Shown piece after piece: positions 39,683 to 48,262 of a stretch of DNA of 64,000 bases; position 1 is the first letter of the stretch, and the number at the start of each line of letters is the position of its first letter. The translations under genes were made by a program, and so were the position numbers. The stretch comes from Jidongwangia harbinensis (GTDB lineage Bacteria > Actinomycetota > Actinomycetes > Mycobacteriales > Micromonosporaceae), in assembly GCF_020216025.1 (NCBI RefSeq), contig NZ_JAIWNC010000002.1, positions 248,001-312,000 of the forward strand. Reading direction: 5' to 3'. The notes under the pieces were generated by a model, which saw nothing but the letters and a program-made list of their open reading frames with translations, was not told the origin of the DNA and made no database searches.

Positions 39683-42600
39683 CCGGTTCGGCGCCCGGCC
39701 GCCGGCGACGGGCGCGGCCGGAGGCCGGCCAGGTCGTGACGCGCGTCCACCCGGTCCAGGCCCTCGGTGCGATGGGTCAGGACCAGCACGGTACGGCCGC
39801 CGGCCGCGTCCAGCAGGTCGGCCATCAGCGCCTCGGCGCCGGCCGCGTCCAGGCCCTCGGTGGGCTCGTCCAGGATCAGCAGCGCCGGGTCGGCGAGCAG
39901 CGCCCGGGCGGTGGCCAGCCGCCGCGCCTCGCCGCCGGAGACGGTGGCGCCGCCGGTGCCCAGCCAGGTGTCCAGCCCGGCCGGCCGCCGGTCCAGCCAG
40001 TCCGCCAGCCCGACCCGGTGCAGCACGGCGATCAGGTCGGCGTCGGTGGCGGCGGGCGCGGCCAGGCGCAGGTTCTCCCGGACGGTCGACGCGAACAGGT
40101 GCCCGGTGTCGTCGCCGACCAGCCCGATCAACCGGCGCACCGCCGACTCGGGCAGCGTCGCCAGGTCGCGCCCGTCGATCCGGACCGTGCCGGCGCGCGC
40201 GGCGAGCAGGCGGGCGAGCACGGCGGCCAGGGTGGACTTGCCGCTGCCGGAGCGCCCCTGGATCGCGGTGCGGGAGCCGGCGGGCAGGTCGAGGTCGAGC
40301 CCGTCGAGGGCCGGCGTCCGGTCCGGGTCCCATCCCGCGACCAGGCCCCGGACGGTGACGCCGGCGCCCCGACCACCGGCGCGGACCGGCCGTTCCGGCG
40401 CAGGCCCGGCGTCCCGGATTCCGGCCGAGCCGAGGTTCCGGTTTCCGGCCGAGCTGGGGGCGACGGCGGCCAGCCGGATGCGGGCGGCGGCGGCGCGCTG
40501 CCGGGCCAGGGCCGCGTCCGGCAGCGCGGCGACCGGGTCGGTCAGCGCCACCACACCGAGCAGCAGCACGGCCGCCCACTCCGCGGACAGGCCCGGCGTG
40601 CCGCCGAGCGCCAGCGCCGTCCCGGTGACCGCGACACCCCACCCCAGATGACCGAGCGCGCCGGCCAGCCCGGCCGCCCGGGCCGCCCGGGCCTCCAGCC
40701 GGGCCAGGGCCCGGCTGCGCCGCTCCGGCACCGCCAGGGCGTCCGGCCCGGTCAGGTCCTCGACGCCGTCCACCGTCTCGACCACGGCGTCCCGCACCTC
40801 GGCGCGGGCCGTGCCGGTCGCCGTCTCCCGCCGGGCCGCCAGCCGCGCCGCCACCGCCGGGGCCAGCACCCCGGAGACCGCGAGCCCGGCCAGCAACGGC
40901 ACCGTCACCGCCGGCGCGGTCAGCATGGCGGCCCCGGCGGCCACGAGCACCGCGAGCACCGCGGCCAGCGCCGGCAGCCGGCCCCGGAGCAGGCCGTCGA
41001 CCTCGGCGTCCACGTCGTCCACCAGGCGGGTGAGCAGGTCGCCGCGCCGGTGCCGGTGCGGTCCCGGCACCCGGGGGATCAGGCCGGCGTAGACCCGGGA
41101 CCGCAGCGCCCCGAGCCGGGCGAACGCGACCTCGTGCGCGACCAGACGTTCCAGGTAGCGCAGCAGCGGGCGGGCGACGGCGCTGCCGCGGACCAGGACG
41201 ACCGCGGTGGACAGGGTCAGCACCGGCGGCAGCGTGGCGGCCCGGACCAGCAGCCAGGTGGCGGCGCCGGTGAGCACGATCCCGGCCAGCCAGGCGGCGG
41301 CGCCCAGGGCGACCGCGACGGCCGGGTGCCGCAGCAGCGGCGCCGTGGCCCCGGCGGCGGCCTTCTCGGGCCGGTCCGGGGCGGGGTCGGTCCGGGCCGG
41401 TGAGCCGCCCCCGGCCCGCGGCGGGGTGACCGTGACGACCCGGTCGGCGGCGGCGAGCAGCGCCGGGCGGTGTGCCACGACCAGCACCGCGCAGCCCCGG
41501 TCCGCGGCCGCGCGCAGTTCCGCCAGCACCCGCCGCTCGGCGGCCACGTCCAGGTGCGCGGTGGGCTCGTCGAGCAGCAGCGTCACGGGTGCGTCCTGGG
41601 CCCGGCGCAGCACCGCGGCCAGGGCCAGTCGTTGCCGCTGCCCGGCGGACACGCCGTGGCCGTGCTCGCCGAGCGCCGCGTCCGGATCAAGCTCGCCGTC
41701 CAGGCCCACGGCGCGCAGCGCGGCCACCGCCTCGGGGCCGGGCGGCGGTGACCCACCGGGAGCGGCCAGCGCGTCGCGGACCGTACGGGCGTGCGGCAGG
41801 GTGGGCCGCTGCGGCAGGTAGACCGGCGGGGGACCGGAGACCCGGAGGCGGCCGGCGTCCAGCGGCTGGAGTCCGGCGAGGGCGCGCAGCGCGGTGGTCT
41901 TGCCGGCTCCCGACACCCCCCGCAACGCGACCAGTTCCCCGCCGGACACGGTGAGCGCGTCCAGCGCCAGCGCGTCCGCGACCGCGCCGGGATGGCGTAC
42001 CCGCAGGCCGGTGGCGGTGACCCCGACCGCGGCCGACGGGTCCGCCGCGGGGCCGGGCTCCGCGCCCGACCACACCTCGTCGATGTCGCCGATCACCGCG
42101 GTCGCGTCGGTGGCCGCGTGGTAGCGGGCGGCCATCTCCCGCAACGGCCGGTACGCCTCCGGCGCCAGCAGGATCACCAGCAGGGCCGGCGCCAGCGCCA
42201 GGTCACCGGCCGCCACCCGGAGCCCGGCCTCGACCGCGATCAGCCCGACCGACAGCGTGCCCACCAGGTCCAGCGCGGTCGAGGAGAGGAACGCGGTCCG
42301 CAGCACCCGCATGGTGGCGGCGCGGTGCCGGTCGGTCATCGCGGCCACCACGCCGATCTGGCGTTCCGCGCGCCCGTACACCCGCAGGGTGGCCAGCCCG
42401 CGCACCACGTCCAGGAAGTGACCGGCCAGGCGGGCGTCGGCCGCCCAGCGCTGCCGGGCCCGGGCCTGGGTGGCCCAGCCGATCAGCGCGCCGAGCACCG
42501 GGACCAGCGGCAGGGTGAGCAGCGCGACCACGGCCGACGCCGGGTCGACCGCGGCCATCGCGAGCAGCACCAGCGGCGGCAGCGCCACGCCCAGGACCAG

Positions 42601-42999
42601 CGCGGGCAGGTAGCCGCCGAACCACGGCCGCAGCGCGTCCAGGCCGGTGGTGAGCGTGGCGGTCAGGCGGCCGCTGCCGTACCGCGCCACCCAGGCCGGG
42701 CCCCGGCGCAGCACCGCGGTCAGGGCGGTGCGCCGCAGCTCGTCGGTGACCCGGGCCGCGGTGTGGTGCGCGGCCACCTGTTCGGCCCAGGTGAGGACCG
42801 CGCGCAGCAGGTACCCGGCGGCCAGCAGCGGCACCGCGTCCCCGGCCGGGCCGGTCACCGCCCGGGTCAGCGCGACCAGCAGCAGCAGGGTGGCGCCGGC
42901 CTGCCCGGCGCCGATCACCGCCAGCGCGGCGACGCCGGTCCGGGCGGTCCGGGCGTGCCGCAGCAGCCGCGGGTCGACCGGCGCCCGGCTCGCCGTCAC
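39589..42999 (-). CDS. cydDC: Fused CydDC ABC transporter for cytochrome bd assembly
   Basis: 1136 residues holding two complete ABC exporter halves. The CydD-like half (about 1-540) has membrane helices, Walker A GVSGAGKTT, signature VSAGQRQRL and Walker B TLLLDEPTAHLD. The CydC-like half (about 560-1100) has Walker A GRSGSGKST, signature VSGGEARRL and LLILDEPTEGLD. CydDC is required for cytochrome bd maturation; it was long described as a cysteine/glutathione exporter and more recently linked to haem. The GTG start overlaps the cydB stop (GTGA). The reading frame runs 94 bases into the convergent F420-type gene before a stop, so the last about 40 residues are antisense-derived and probably not functional. 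Confidence 0.92.
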   Translation of the reverse strand: MTASRAPVDPRLLRHARTARTGVAALAVIGAGQAGATLLLLVALTRAVTGPAGDAVPLLAAGYLLRAVLTWAEQVAAHHTAARVTDELRRTALTAVLRRGPAWVARYGSGRLTATLTTGLDALRPWFGGYLPALVLGVALPPLVLLAMAAVDPASAVVALLTLPLVPVLGALIGWATQARARQRWAADARLAGHFLDVVRGLATLRVYGRAERQIGVVAAMTDRHRAATMRVLRTAFLSSTALDLVGTLSVGLIAVEAGLRVAAGDLALAPALLVILLAPEAYRPLREMAARYHAATDATAVIGDIDEVWSGAEPGPAADPSAAVGVTATGLRVRHPGAVADALALDALTVSGGELVALRGVSGAGKTTALRALAGLQPLDAGRLRVSGPPPVYLPQRPTLPHARTVRDALAAPGGSPPPGPEAVAALRAVGLDGELDPDAALGEHGHGVSAGQRQRLALAAVLRRAQDAPVTLLLDEPTAHLDVAAERRVLAELRAAADRGCAVLVVAHRPALLAAADRVVTVTPPRAGGGSPARTDPAPDRPEKAAAGATAPLLRHPAVAVALGAAAWLAGIVLTGAATWLLVRAATLPPVLTLSTAVVLVRGSAVARPLLRYLERLVAHEVAFARLGALRSRVYAGLIPRVPGPHRHRRGDLLTRLVDDVDAEVDGLLRGRLPALAAVLAVLVAAGAAMLTAPAVTVPLLAGLAVSGVLAPAVAARLAARRETATGTARAEVRDAVVETVDGVEDLTGPDALAVPERRSRALARLEARAARAAGLAGALGHLGWGVAVTGTALALGGTPGLSAEWAAVLLLGVVALTDPVAALPDAALARQRAAAARIRLAAVAPSSAGNRNLGSAGIRDAGPAPERPVRAGGRGAGVTVRGLVAGWDPDRTPALDGLDLDLPAGSRTAIQGRSGSGKSTLAAVLARLLAARAGTVRIDGRDLATLPESAVRRLIGLVGDDTGHLFASTVRENLRLAAPAATDADLIAVLHRVGLADWLDRRPAGLDTWLGTGGATVSGGEARRLATARALLADPALLILDEPTEGLDAAGAEALMADLLDAAGGRTVLVLTHRTEGLDRVDARHDLAGLRPRPSPAAGRRTGQPMLPIRSGSIVMITRTWSRPPHHGYGPPV

Positions 43000-43976
43000 G
43001 ACGGGATCCGCTCGCTGGCGATCCGGCGCCGGAACACCCAGTACGACCAGGCCTGGTAGACGAGGACGCCGGGCAGCACGACCAGCCCCACGACGGTCAG
43101 CAGCCGCAGCGTGGAGTCGGTGGCCACGGCCCCGGACCGGGTCAGCGACCAGGCGTCGGACAGCGTGCTGGCGAGCACCACGTCGCCGCCCGCGGTGAAC
43201 ACGGCGGCGACCGCGGCGGCGACGCCGAGTGCCGCACCGGCGAACGCGGCCACCTCGCGGCGCCACCGCGCGAGAAGCGCCACACCCAGGCAGACCGCGG
43301 TGCCCGCCGCCGCGCCGCGTGCCCCGGTCGCGGCCGCCGTGACCAGCAGCGCCCCGCCGGTCACCAGCGCGGTGGCCACCGCCGTCCGCCGGGCCCGGCG
43401 CCGGACCGGGCCGGTGGTGCGCAGCGTGAGGAACGTGGCGCCGAGCAGGACCGCGGCGGCCAGGGCGAGCAGCGCGCCCAGTCCGGCCTCCGCGGTGGCC
43501 AGCGGCGCCAGGCTGCGGCCGAGGCCGGTGCCGGTCACCTCGCCGTCCGGCCCGAGCGCCAGTCCGCGGGCGAACACCGCGAGCAGCGCGCCCCACAGCA
43601 GCACGATGCCGGCCGAACTGGCCGCGAGCGCCGCGTCGCAGCGTCGCCGCCACCGGTGGCCGTCGCCCTTGCCGCGGAACTCCAGCGCGACGCCGCGCAC
43701 CGCGAGCAGCAGCAACAGCGCCACCAGCGGCAGGTAGAGGCCGGACAGCAGGGCCGCGTACCAGTCCGGGAACGCGGCGAACGTGATGCCGACCGCGGCG
43801 ACCAGCCACACCTCGTTGCCGTCCCAGAACGGTCCCACGGTGCGGACGATGGCGCCGCGCTCGTGGTCGTCGCGGCCCAGCACCGGGCCGAGCAGGCCGA
43901 CGCCGAAGTCGAAACCCTCGAGGACGAAGAACAGCACCCAGGCGAGCACCACCAGGGAGAACCAGAACATGACCAC
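42996..43976 (-). CDS. cydB: Cytochrome bd ubiquinol/menaquinol oxidase subunit II
   Basis: 326 residues with about eight or nine membrane helices. The CydB N-terminus is clear: FWFSLVVLAWVLFFVLEGFD, then FGVGLLGPVLGRDDHERGAI and VGPFWDGNEVWLVAAVG, the conserved WDGNEVWL motif. PDWYAALLSGLYLPLVALLL and FRGKGDGHRWRRRCDA follow. The ending VLPGVLVYQAWSYWVFRRRI is typical. With CydA it reduces oxygen to water using quinol at high oxygen affinity in the cytoplasmic membrane. The start is a GTG-GTC-ATG run after GAGGAG; either end could initiate. It is nine bases downstream of cydA and overlaps cydDC, so the three are one operon. Confidence 0.94.
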   Translation of the reverse strand: MVMFWFSLVVLAWVLFFVLEGFDFGVGLLGPVLGRDDHERGAIVRTVGPFWDGNEVWLVAAVGITFAAFPDWYAALLSGLYLPLVALLLLLAVRGVALEFRGKGDGHRWRRRCDAALAASSAGIVLLWGALLAVFARGLALGPDGEVTGTGLGRSLAPLATAEAGLGALLALAAAVLLGATFLTLRTTGPVRRRARRTAVATALVTGGALLVTAAATGARGAAAGTAVCLGVALLARWRREVAAFAGAALGVAAAVAAVFTAGGDVVLASTLSDAWSLTRSGAVATDSTLRLLTVVGLVVLPGVLVYQAWSYWVFRRRIASERIPS

Positions 43977-43985
43977 GGGGGCTCC

Positions 43986-45359
43986 TCAGTAGACCGGGGT
44001 GGGTTCGGGTGCCGTCCGGTCCGGCTCCGGGACCGGCGTCACGGGCTGCCGGGACAGGTGCCGCACCAGGCGTAACCAGACGACCGCCAGCACGCCGTAG
44101 ACCACCGTGAAGCCGGTCAGCGAGGTGATCACCTCGGCGCGGGTGAGGCCGGGGGAGATGCCCTCGGCCACGGTGGTGAGTCCGAACGCCAGCCAGGGCT
44201 GGCGGGCGGTCTCGGTGAAGATCCAGCCGAACGTGTTGGCGGCGGCCGGCAGCAGCGGTACCAGCGGCAGCCAGCGCAGCAGCCATCGGTGCGGGGTACG
44301 GCCGCGGCGGCCGGTCCAGAGGTACGCGGCGGCGACCAGCGCGGCGAGCATGCCGACGCCGATCATCAGCCGGAACGACCAGAACGCCACCGGCACCATC
44401 GGGATGTAGTCGCCGGCGCCGTACTGGGCGGTGTACTGCGCCTGCAGGTCGTCGATGCCCTGCACCTCGGCACCGGGGGAGCCCTTGGCCAGCACGGACA
44501 GCAGGGCCGGCAGTTCCAGGCTGAACCAGGGCCGGCCGCCGTCCGCGCCGCCGATCGCGAACACCGAGAACGGCGCGCCGGTGGTGGTGACGTACAGCGC
44601 CTCGGCGGCGGCCATCTTCATCGGCTGGACCTCGGTGATCACCTTGCCCAGCCGGTCGCCGGTGAGCGCGGTCAGCGCACCGCCGACCAGGGTGAGCCAG
44701 GCGCCCAGCCGCGCCAGCGTGCCGAACGCGGCGTCCGCGGCCCGCCGCCACACGCCGATGGCGAGCAGCAGCGCGCCGCCGACCATCACGGCGCCGGCGA
44801 TGGTGTGCGGGAACGCGGCCAGGTTCACCTCGTTGAGCAGCAGCGCGCCGAAGTCACCGAGCCGGGCCCGGCCGGTGACCGGGTCGAGTTCGTACGCGAT
44901 CGGGTTCTGCATGAACGAGTTGGCGGCCAGGATGATGAACGCGCTCAGCAGCGTGCCCACCGCGACCACCACGATGGTGGCGGCGTGCAGCCGGCGGGGC
45001 AGCCGGTCCCAGCCGAAGTACCACAGCGCCAGGAACGTGGCCTCGAGGAAGAACGCGAGCATGCCCTCGATGGCCAGGGTGGGCCCGAAGACGTCGCCGT
45101 AGAAGCGGGCGAAGGCACTCCAGCCCAGGCCGAACTGGAACTCCTGCACCAGCCCGGTGACCACGCCCACCGCGAACGTGACGATCAGCAGCCGGCCGAC
45201 GAACTGGGTGAGGTCGCGGTACTTCGGCGTGCCGGTGCGCAGCCAGGCCACGTGCAGGCCGGCCGCGGTGCCGGCCAGGCTGATCGACAGCGGCACGAAG
45301 AAGTAGTGGTAGATCGTCACCACCGCGAACTGCAGCCGGGTCAGGTCCAGGACGTCCAT
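43986..45359 (-). CDS. cydA: Cytochrome bd ubiquinol/menaquinol oxidase subunit I
   Basis: 457 residues with about nine membrane helices. Haem ligands can be placed: His18 in TIYHYFFVPLS for haem b595, the His of AAFPHTIAG, and the Met of FWSFRLMIGVGM for haem b558. The quinol-site region has GWIFTETARQPW, and FQFGLGWSAFARFYGDVFG is conserved. The Q-loop is the short form found in actinobacteria. GGGGGG lies close before the ATG. The promoter region overlaps two BlaI-like palindromes shared with the divergent BlaI/M56 pair, so expression is probably held down by BlaI and released by a protease signal, possibly linked to respiration or envelope damage. Confidence 0.95.
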   Translation of the reverse strand: MDVLDLTRLQFAVVTIYHYFFVPLSISLAGTAAGLHVAWLRTGTPKYRDLTQFVGRLLIVTFAVGVVTGLVQEFQFGLGWSAFARFYGDVFGPTLAIEGMLAFFLEATFLALWYFGWDRLPRRLHAATIVVVAVGTLLSAFIILAANSFMQNPIAYELDPVTGRARLGDFGALLLNEVNLAAFPHTIAGAVMVGGALLLAIGVWRRAADAAFGTLARLGAWLTLVGGALTALTGDRLGKVITEVQPMKMAAAEALYVTTTGAPFSVFAIGGADGGRPWFSLELPALLSVLAKGSPGAEVQGIDDLQAQYTAQYGAGDYIPMVPVAFWSFRLMIGVGMLAALVAAAYLWTGRRGRTPHRWLLRWLPLVPLLPAAANTFGWIFTETARQPWLAFGLTTVAEGISPGLTRAEVITSLTGFTVVYGVLAVVWLRLVRHLSRQPVTPVPEPDRTAPEPTPVY

Positions 45360-45367
45360 GTGCCCCC

Positions 45368-45423
45368 CTACGACGTTTCGTAGTAGATACTACGTCGCGT
45401 AGTACGACGGCGTGCAGTAGACT
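45368..45423. promoter_or_regulatory. Two BlaI-type operators and the leaderless blaI promoter
   Basis: CTACGA-CGTT-TCGTAG (45368-45383) and TACTACG-TCG-CGTAGTA (45388-45404) are palindromes resembling the TACTA/TAGTA boxes bound by BlaI and MecI. They fill the gap between cydA and blaI. A blaI -10 TAGACT (45418-45423) ends seven bases before its ATG, and its -35 would lie in the second palindrome. One repressor can thus control both directions. Confidence 0.85.
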
Positions 45424-45430
45424 CGGTCAC

Positions 45431-45802
45431 ATGGCCCTGGGAGACCTCGAACGCGACGTGATGTCGCAGCTGTGGGACGCGCCGGAGCCGCTCACCGTGC
45501 GGCAGGTGCACGAGCGCCTCAGCGAGGGCCGCGACCTGGCGTACACCACCGTGATGACCGTCCTCGACCGCCTCGCCAAGAAGGGCGTGGTGCTGCAGGA
45601 GCGCGCCGACCGGGCGTACCGGTACGCGCCCGCGCAGACCCGCGAGGAGATGACCGCCGCGCTCATGCTGGACGCGCTCAGCGACGCGCCGGACGAGGCC
45701 ACCCGGGACGCCGCGCTGGCGCACTTCGTCGGCCGCCTCGGCCCCGACGCGCTGCGGGCCGCGTTGCGGGCGGCGGACACGGCGGTCCGGAAGCGGCGGT
45801 GA
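45431..45802 (+). CDS. BlaI/MecI/CopY-family transcriptional repressor
   Basis: 123 residues. The winged helix-turn-helix (about 1-72) is typical: LGDLERDVMSQLWDAPEPLT, VRQVHERLSEGRDLAYTTVM, TVLDRLAKKGVVLQERADRA, then the wing and YRYAPAQTREEMTAALM. The C-terminal helices (about 75-120) dimerise and in relatives hold the site cut after BlaR1 signalling. It likely represses itself and the divergent cytochrome bd operon from the two palindromes between them. An M56 protease gene overlaps its stop by four bases. It appears to be leaderless. In mycobacteria BlaI controls beta-lactamase and some respiratory genes, which supports an oxidase link. Confidence 0.93.
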   Translation: MALGDLERDVMSQLWDAPEPLTVRQVHERLSEGRDLAYTTVMTVLDRLAKKGVVLQERADRAYRYAPAQTREEMTAALMLDALSDAPDEATRDAALAHFVGRLGPDALRAALRAADTAVRKRR

Positions 45803-46677
45803 CCGCGCTCGCGCTCGGTGCGCTCGGGCTGACGCTGTCGCTGGTGGTGCCCGGCCTGCTGGCCCGGGCCCGCTGGCCGGACCGGGCGCCGGCCGCGGCC
45901 GTGGTGCTCTGGCAGGCGATCACGCTCACCGCGGTGCTCTGCGCACTCGGCGTGGTGCTCGCCGCGCCGGAGGAGGTGGTCCGCGCGGCCGGCTCGGGCC
46001 GCCCGGTGGCCACCACCGCACTGCTCGCCGCGCTCGCCGTCGCGGCGCTGATCGTCGCCCGGCTGCTGGTGTCGCTGGCCCGGGTCAGCTACCGGTCGCG
46101 GGCCCGCCGGTCCCGGCACCGGATGCTCGTCGACCTGCTGGACCGCGCCGAGCAGCACCGGGAACTCGACGTCGACGGGCTGCGGGTGCTCGACGGCGCG
46201 CTGCCGCTGGCGTACTGCGTGCCCGGCCGGTCCCCGCGGGTGGTGCTCAGCGACGGCGCGCTGCGGGTGCTCGACGACGTCCAGGTCGCCGCGGTGCTCG
46301 CGCACGAACAGGCCCACCTGCGCCACCGGCACGACGTGGTGACCGAGTCGTTCACCGCGTTCCACCGGGCGGTACCGGGCCCGCTCCGGTCCCGGGTGCC
46401 GCTGGATGCCGTCCACCTGCTGCTGGAGATGGTCGCCGACGACGCCGCCCGCCGCCGCTGCGGGGCCGGCGCGGTGCGCGGTGCGCTGGAACGCCTCGGC
46501 GACGACGGCACGTCCGCCGACCGCCGCCGCCGGCTGGACCGGCTCGCCGCCCCGCACGCCCGGCCGGTGGTTCTCTCGGCCGCCGTCGCGGTGGCGTCCG
46601 CCGCTCTGCTGGTGTTACCGACCGTGATGCTGGTGGTGCCCTGGCTCGACCGGGCCCTCGACAACTGGCCGCTCTAG
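45799..46677 (+). CDS. M56-family metallopeptidase (BlaR1/MecR1-like protease domain)
   Basis: 292 residues. Hydrophobic segments at about 1-22, 35-55, 70-92 and 265-287 make it an integral membrane protein. The zinc-binding AHEQAHLRHRHD (HExxH, first His near 169) and a downstream MVADDAARRR, whose acidic residues supply the third ligand, mark an M56 peptidase. Unlike BlaR1 it has no external penicillin-binding domain, so beta-lactam sensing is not expected; the signal is unknown. By analogy it should cut BlaI, directly or through a cascade, when activated. It starts at GTG overlapping the BlaI stop. It is the probable sensor for the cytochrome bd switch. Confidence 0.9.
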   Translation: MTALALGALGLTLSLVVPGLLARARWPDRAPAAAVVLWQAITLTAVLCALGVVLAAPEEVVRAAGSGRPVATTALLAALAVAALIVARLLVSLARVSYRSRARRSRHRMLVDLLDRAEQHRELDVDGLRVLDGALPLAYCVPGRSPRVVLSDGALRVLDDVQVAAVLAHEQAHLRHRHDVVTESFTAFHRAVPGPLRSRVPLDAVHLLLEMVADDAARRRCGAGAVRGALERLGDDGTSADRRRRLDRLAAPHARPVVLSAAVAVASAALLVLPTVMLVVPWLDRALDNWPL

Positions 46678-46803
46678 GTGACGCTGCGTCAAACCCTGAG
46701 TGCGTAAGGTTTCGTCGATGCGACCGGCTTCAAACCTCTGATGATCACCGGTACGGTGGTCCGCGGTTTGACCGTCCGATCGATGGAAGGAACACGCGCC
46801 ACC

Positions 46804-47778
46804 GTGAATCGGGTTCTGCGCCGCCTGCTGTGTGTGGTCGCCGCGGCGGGGGTCATGCTGACCGGCACGGCCGGTGCCGCGCTCGCCACGCCCTCCCCGT
46901 CGAGCGTGGAGGAGCAGATCGACAAGCAGTGGAACAAGCTCGAACCGGTCATCGAGCAGTACAACGACGTGCACAACAAGCTCAAGGCCAACCGCGCCCA
47001 GGTGCGGGCGATCAGCAAGCGCCTGGTGCCGCTCGAACTCGAGGTCAACATGGCGATGGCGAACGTCAAGGGCCTCGCCGCGGACGCGTACAAGCAGGGG
47101 CCGCCGGGTGCGCTCGACGCGATGATCCTGTCCGGCTCGCCGACCGGGCTGACCGAGAAGCTGACGTTCCTCGAACAGTACGCCCGGCACCAGCGCGCGC
47201 AGATCGCCGACGTGGCGAAGCTGCGCGACCGGCTGGCCACCGACAAGCGGAACCTGGACCTGCTCACCGAGTCGCTGGCCGCCCGCGACACCGAGCTGGC
47301 GAAGAGCAGGAAGACCATCGAGAAGAAGATCAAAGACCTGCAGAAGCTGAGGATCCGCGCGTACGGCGAGAGCGGTGCCGCCCCCGGCAAGCTGCGCACC
47401 GGCCCGTGTCCGGTGACGTACACCAACGACAAGGGTGGCCGCGCCGCCAAGAAGGCCTGCAGCCTGATCGGCAAGCCGTACGTCTTCGGCGCCGAGGGCC
47501 CGAACAGCTTCGACTGCTCCGGCCTCACCAAGGTGGCCTGGGGCAGCGTCGGCGTCCGCCTCACCCACTACACCAAGGTGCAGTGGACCGAGGGCCGGCC
47601 GGTCAGCCGGTCCGAGCTGCAGCCCGGCGACCTGGTCTTCTACTTCGGCGACCTGCACCACATGGCGATGTATGTCGGCGGGAACACCGTGGTGCACGCG
47701 CCCAGCAGCGGCGACCACGTCCGGATGGCGCCGATGGAACGCATCGGTCCGATCGCCGGCTACCGCAGACCCGGCTGA
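46804..47778 (+). CDS. Secreted NlpC/P60 peptidoglycan endopeptidase
   Basis: 324 residues. A signal peptide (VNRVLRRLLCVVAAAGVMLT, cleaved after ALA near residue 29) precedes a coiled-coil region (about 35-200) like those of RipA/RPF-type cell-separation hydrolases, then the NlpC/P60 domain (about 215-324). The catalytic Cys is in FDCSGLTKVAW, the first His in GDLHHMAMYVG and the last polar residue in VVHAPSSGDHV. It cuts stem peptides of peptidoglycan outside the cell and the coiled coil probably keeps it restrained. I chose GTG at 46804, after GGAAGGA; an ATG at 46741 would bury the signal. Its 3' end overlaps the convergent MarR gene by 19 bases. Confidence 0.92.
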   Translation: MNRVLRRLLCVVAAAGVMLTGTAGAALATPSPSSVEEQIDKQWNKLEPVIEQYNDVHNKLKANRAQVRAISKRLVPLELEVNMAMANVKGLAADAYKQGPPGALDAMILSGSPTGLTEKLTFLEQYARHQRAQIADVAKLRDRLATDKRNLDLLTESLAARDTELAKSRKTIEKKIKDLQKLRIRAYGESGAAPGKLRTGPCPVTYTNDKGGRAAKKACSLIGKPYVFGAEGPNSFDCSGLTKVAWGSVGVRLTHYTKVQWTEGRPVSRSELQPGDLVFYFGDLHHMAMYVGGNTVVHAPSSGDHVRMAPMERIGPIAGYRRPG

Positions 47779-48209
47779 TCCACCGCCGGCCGATGATGGT
47801 CGAGGAGCGCGCCGAGCAGCCGTACCAGCTCGGCGCGCTCCTTCGCGTTCAGCGGTGCCAGCAGCTCGTCCTGAATCTCGCCGACCCGGTGCGCCAGGTC
47901 CCCGGCCCGGCGCCGGCCGGCCGGCGTGATCGTCACGACGTTGCGCCGCCGGTCCGCCGGATCGGGTGAGCGCCGCACGTAGCCGCCGTCGGTGAGTTCG
48001 TTGAGCGCGGCCACCATGTCGCTCAGGTGAATGCCGGTGCGCCGGCCCAGCTCCGCCTGCGACGCCGGACCGGACTCCATCAGCTCGGCCAGCAGCCGGT
48101 AGTGGTAGCCGCGCGCACCGACCTCCGCCAGCCCTTCGCTGACCAGCCGGTAGGCCGCCGCCGCGGTCTGGCTCAACAGCCAGCTGGGCAGCGTCGTCAC
48201 TCGCGTCAT
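47760..48209 (-). CDS. MarR-family transcriptional regulator
   Basis: 149 residues with a winged helix-turn-helix (about 40-105): ASQAELGRRTGIHLSDMVAA, LNELTDGGYVRRSPDPADRR, then RNVVTITPAGRRRAGDL. The DxRR wing motif is present. It has no cysteine, so ligand binding rather than thiol oxidation is likely. It diverges from an epoxide hydrolase gene; two CTAACGTTAG boxes lie between them and overlap the hydrolase start region, making that gene the probable target. A TATGCT element ends six bases before the MarR ATG and there is no Shine-Dalgarno, so its message also looks leaderless. Confidence 0.92.
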   Translation of the reverse strand: MTRVTTLPSWLLSQTAAAAYRLVSEGLAEVGARGYHYRLLAELMESGPASQAELGRRTGIHLSDMVAALNELTDGGYVRRSPDPADRRRNVVTITPAGRRRAGDLAHRVGEIQDELLAPLNAKERAELVRLLGALLDHHRPAVDQPGLR

Positions 48210-48233
48210 GTGCGCAGCATAACATTTGCGGCA

Positions 48234-48258
48234 CTAACGTTAGCTCCACTAACGTTAG
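48234..48258. promoter_or_regulatory. Tandem CTAACGTTAG operators before the epoxide hydrolase gene
   Basis: Perfect palindromes CTAACGTTAG at 48234-48243 and 48249-48258, 15 bases apart; the second extends to ACTAACGTTAGT (48248-48259). The -10 of the hydrolase (TAACGT, 48250-48255) lies inside the second box and ends seven bases before the ATG, so binding would block initiation. Confidence 0.85.
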
Positions 48259-48262
48259 TCGC

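Noticed and set aside
43000..44751. Extension of the cydDC frame upstream through cydB and cydA
   Set aside because: The upstream part is an out-of-frame shadow of cydB and cydA; the GTG at 42999 overlapping the cydB stop is the natural start.
45799..46677. BlaR1 beta-lactam sensor
   Set aside because: The protein has the M56 protease domain and helices but ends without a penicillin-binding sensor domain.
46678..46803. c-di-AMP (ydaO-type) riboswitch before the NlpC/P60 gene
   Set aside because: Such switches are known before cell-wall hydrolases of actinobacteria, but the 126-base gap is short and I could not find the conserved paired blocks.
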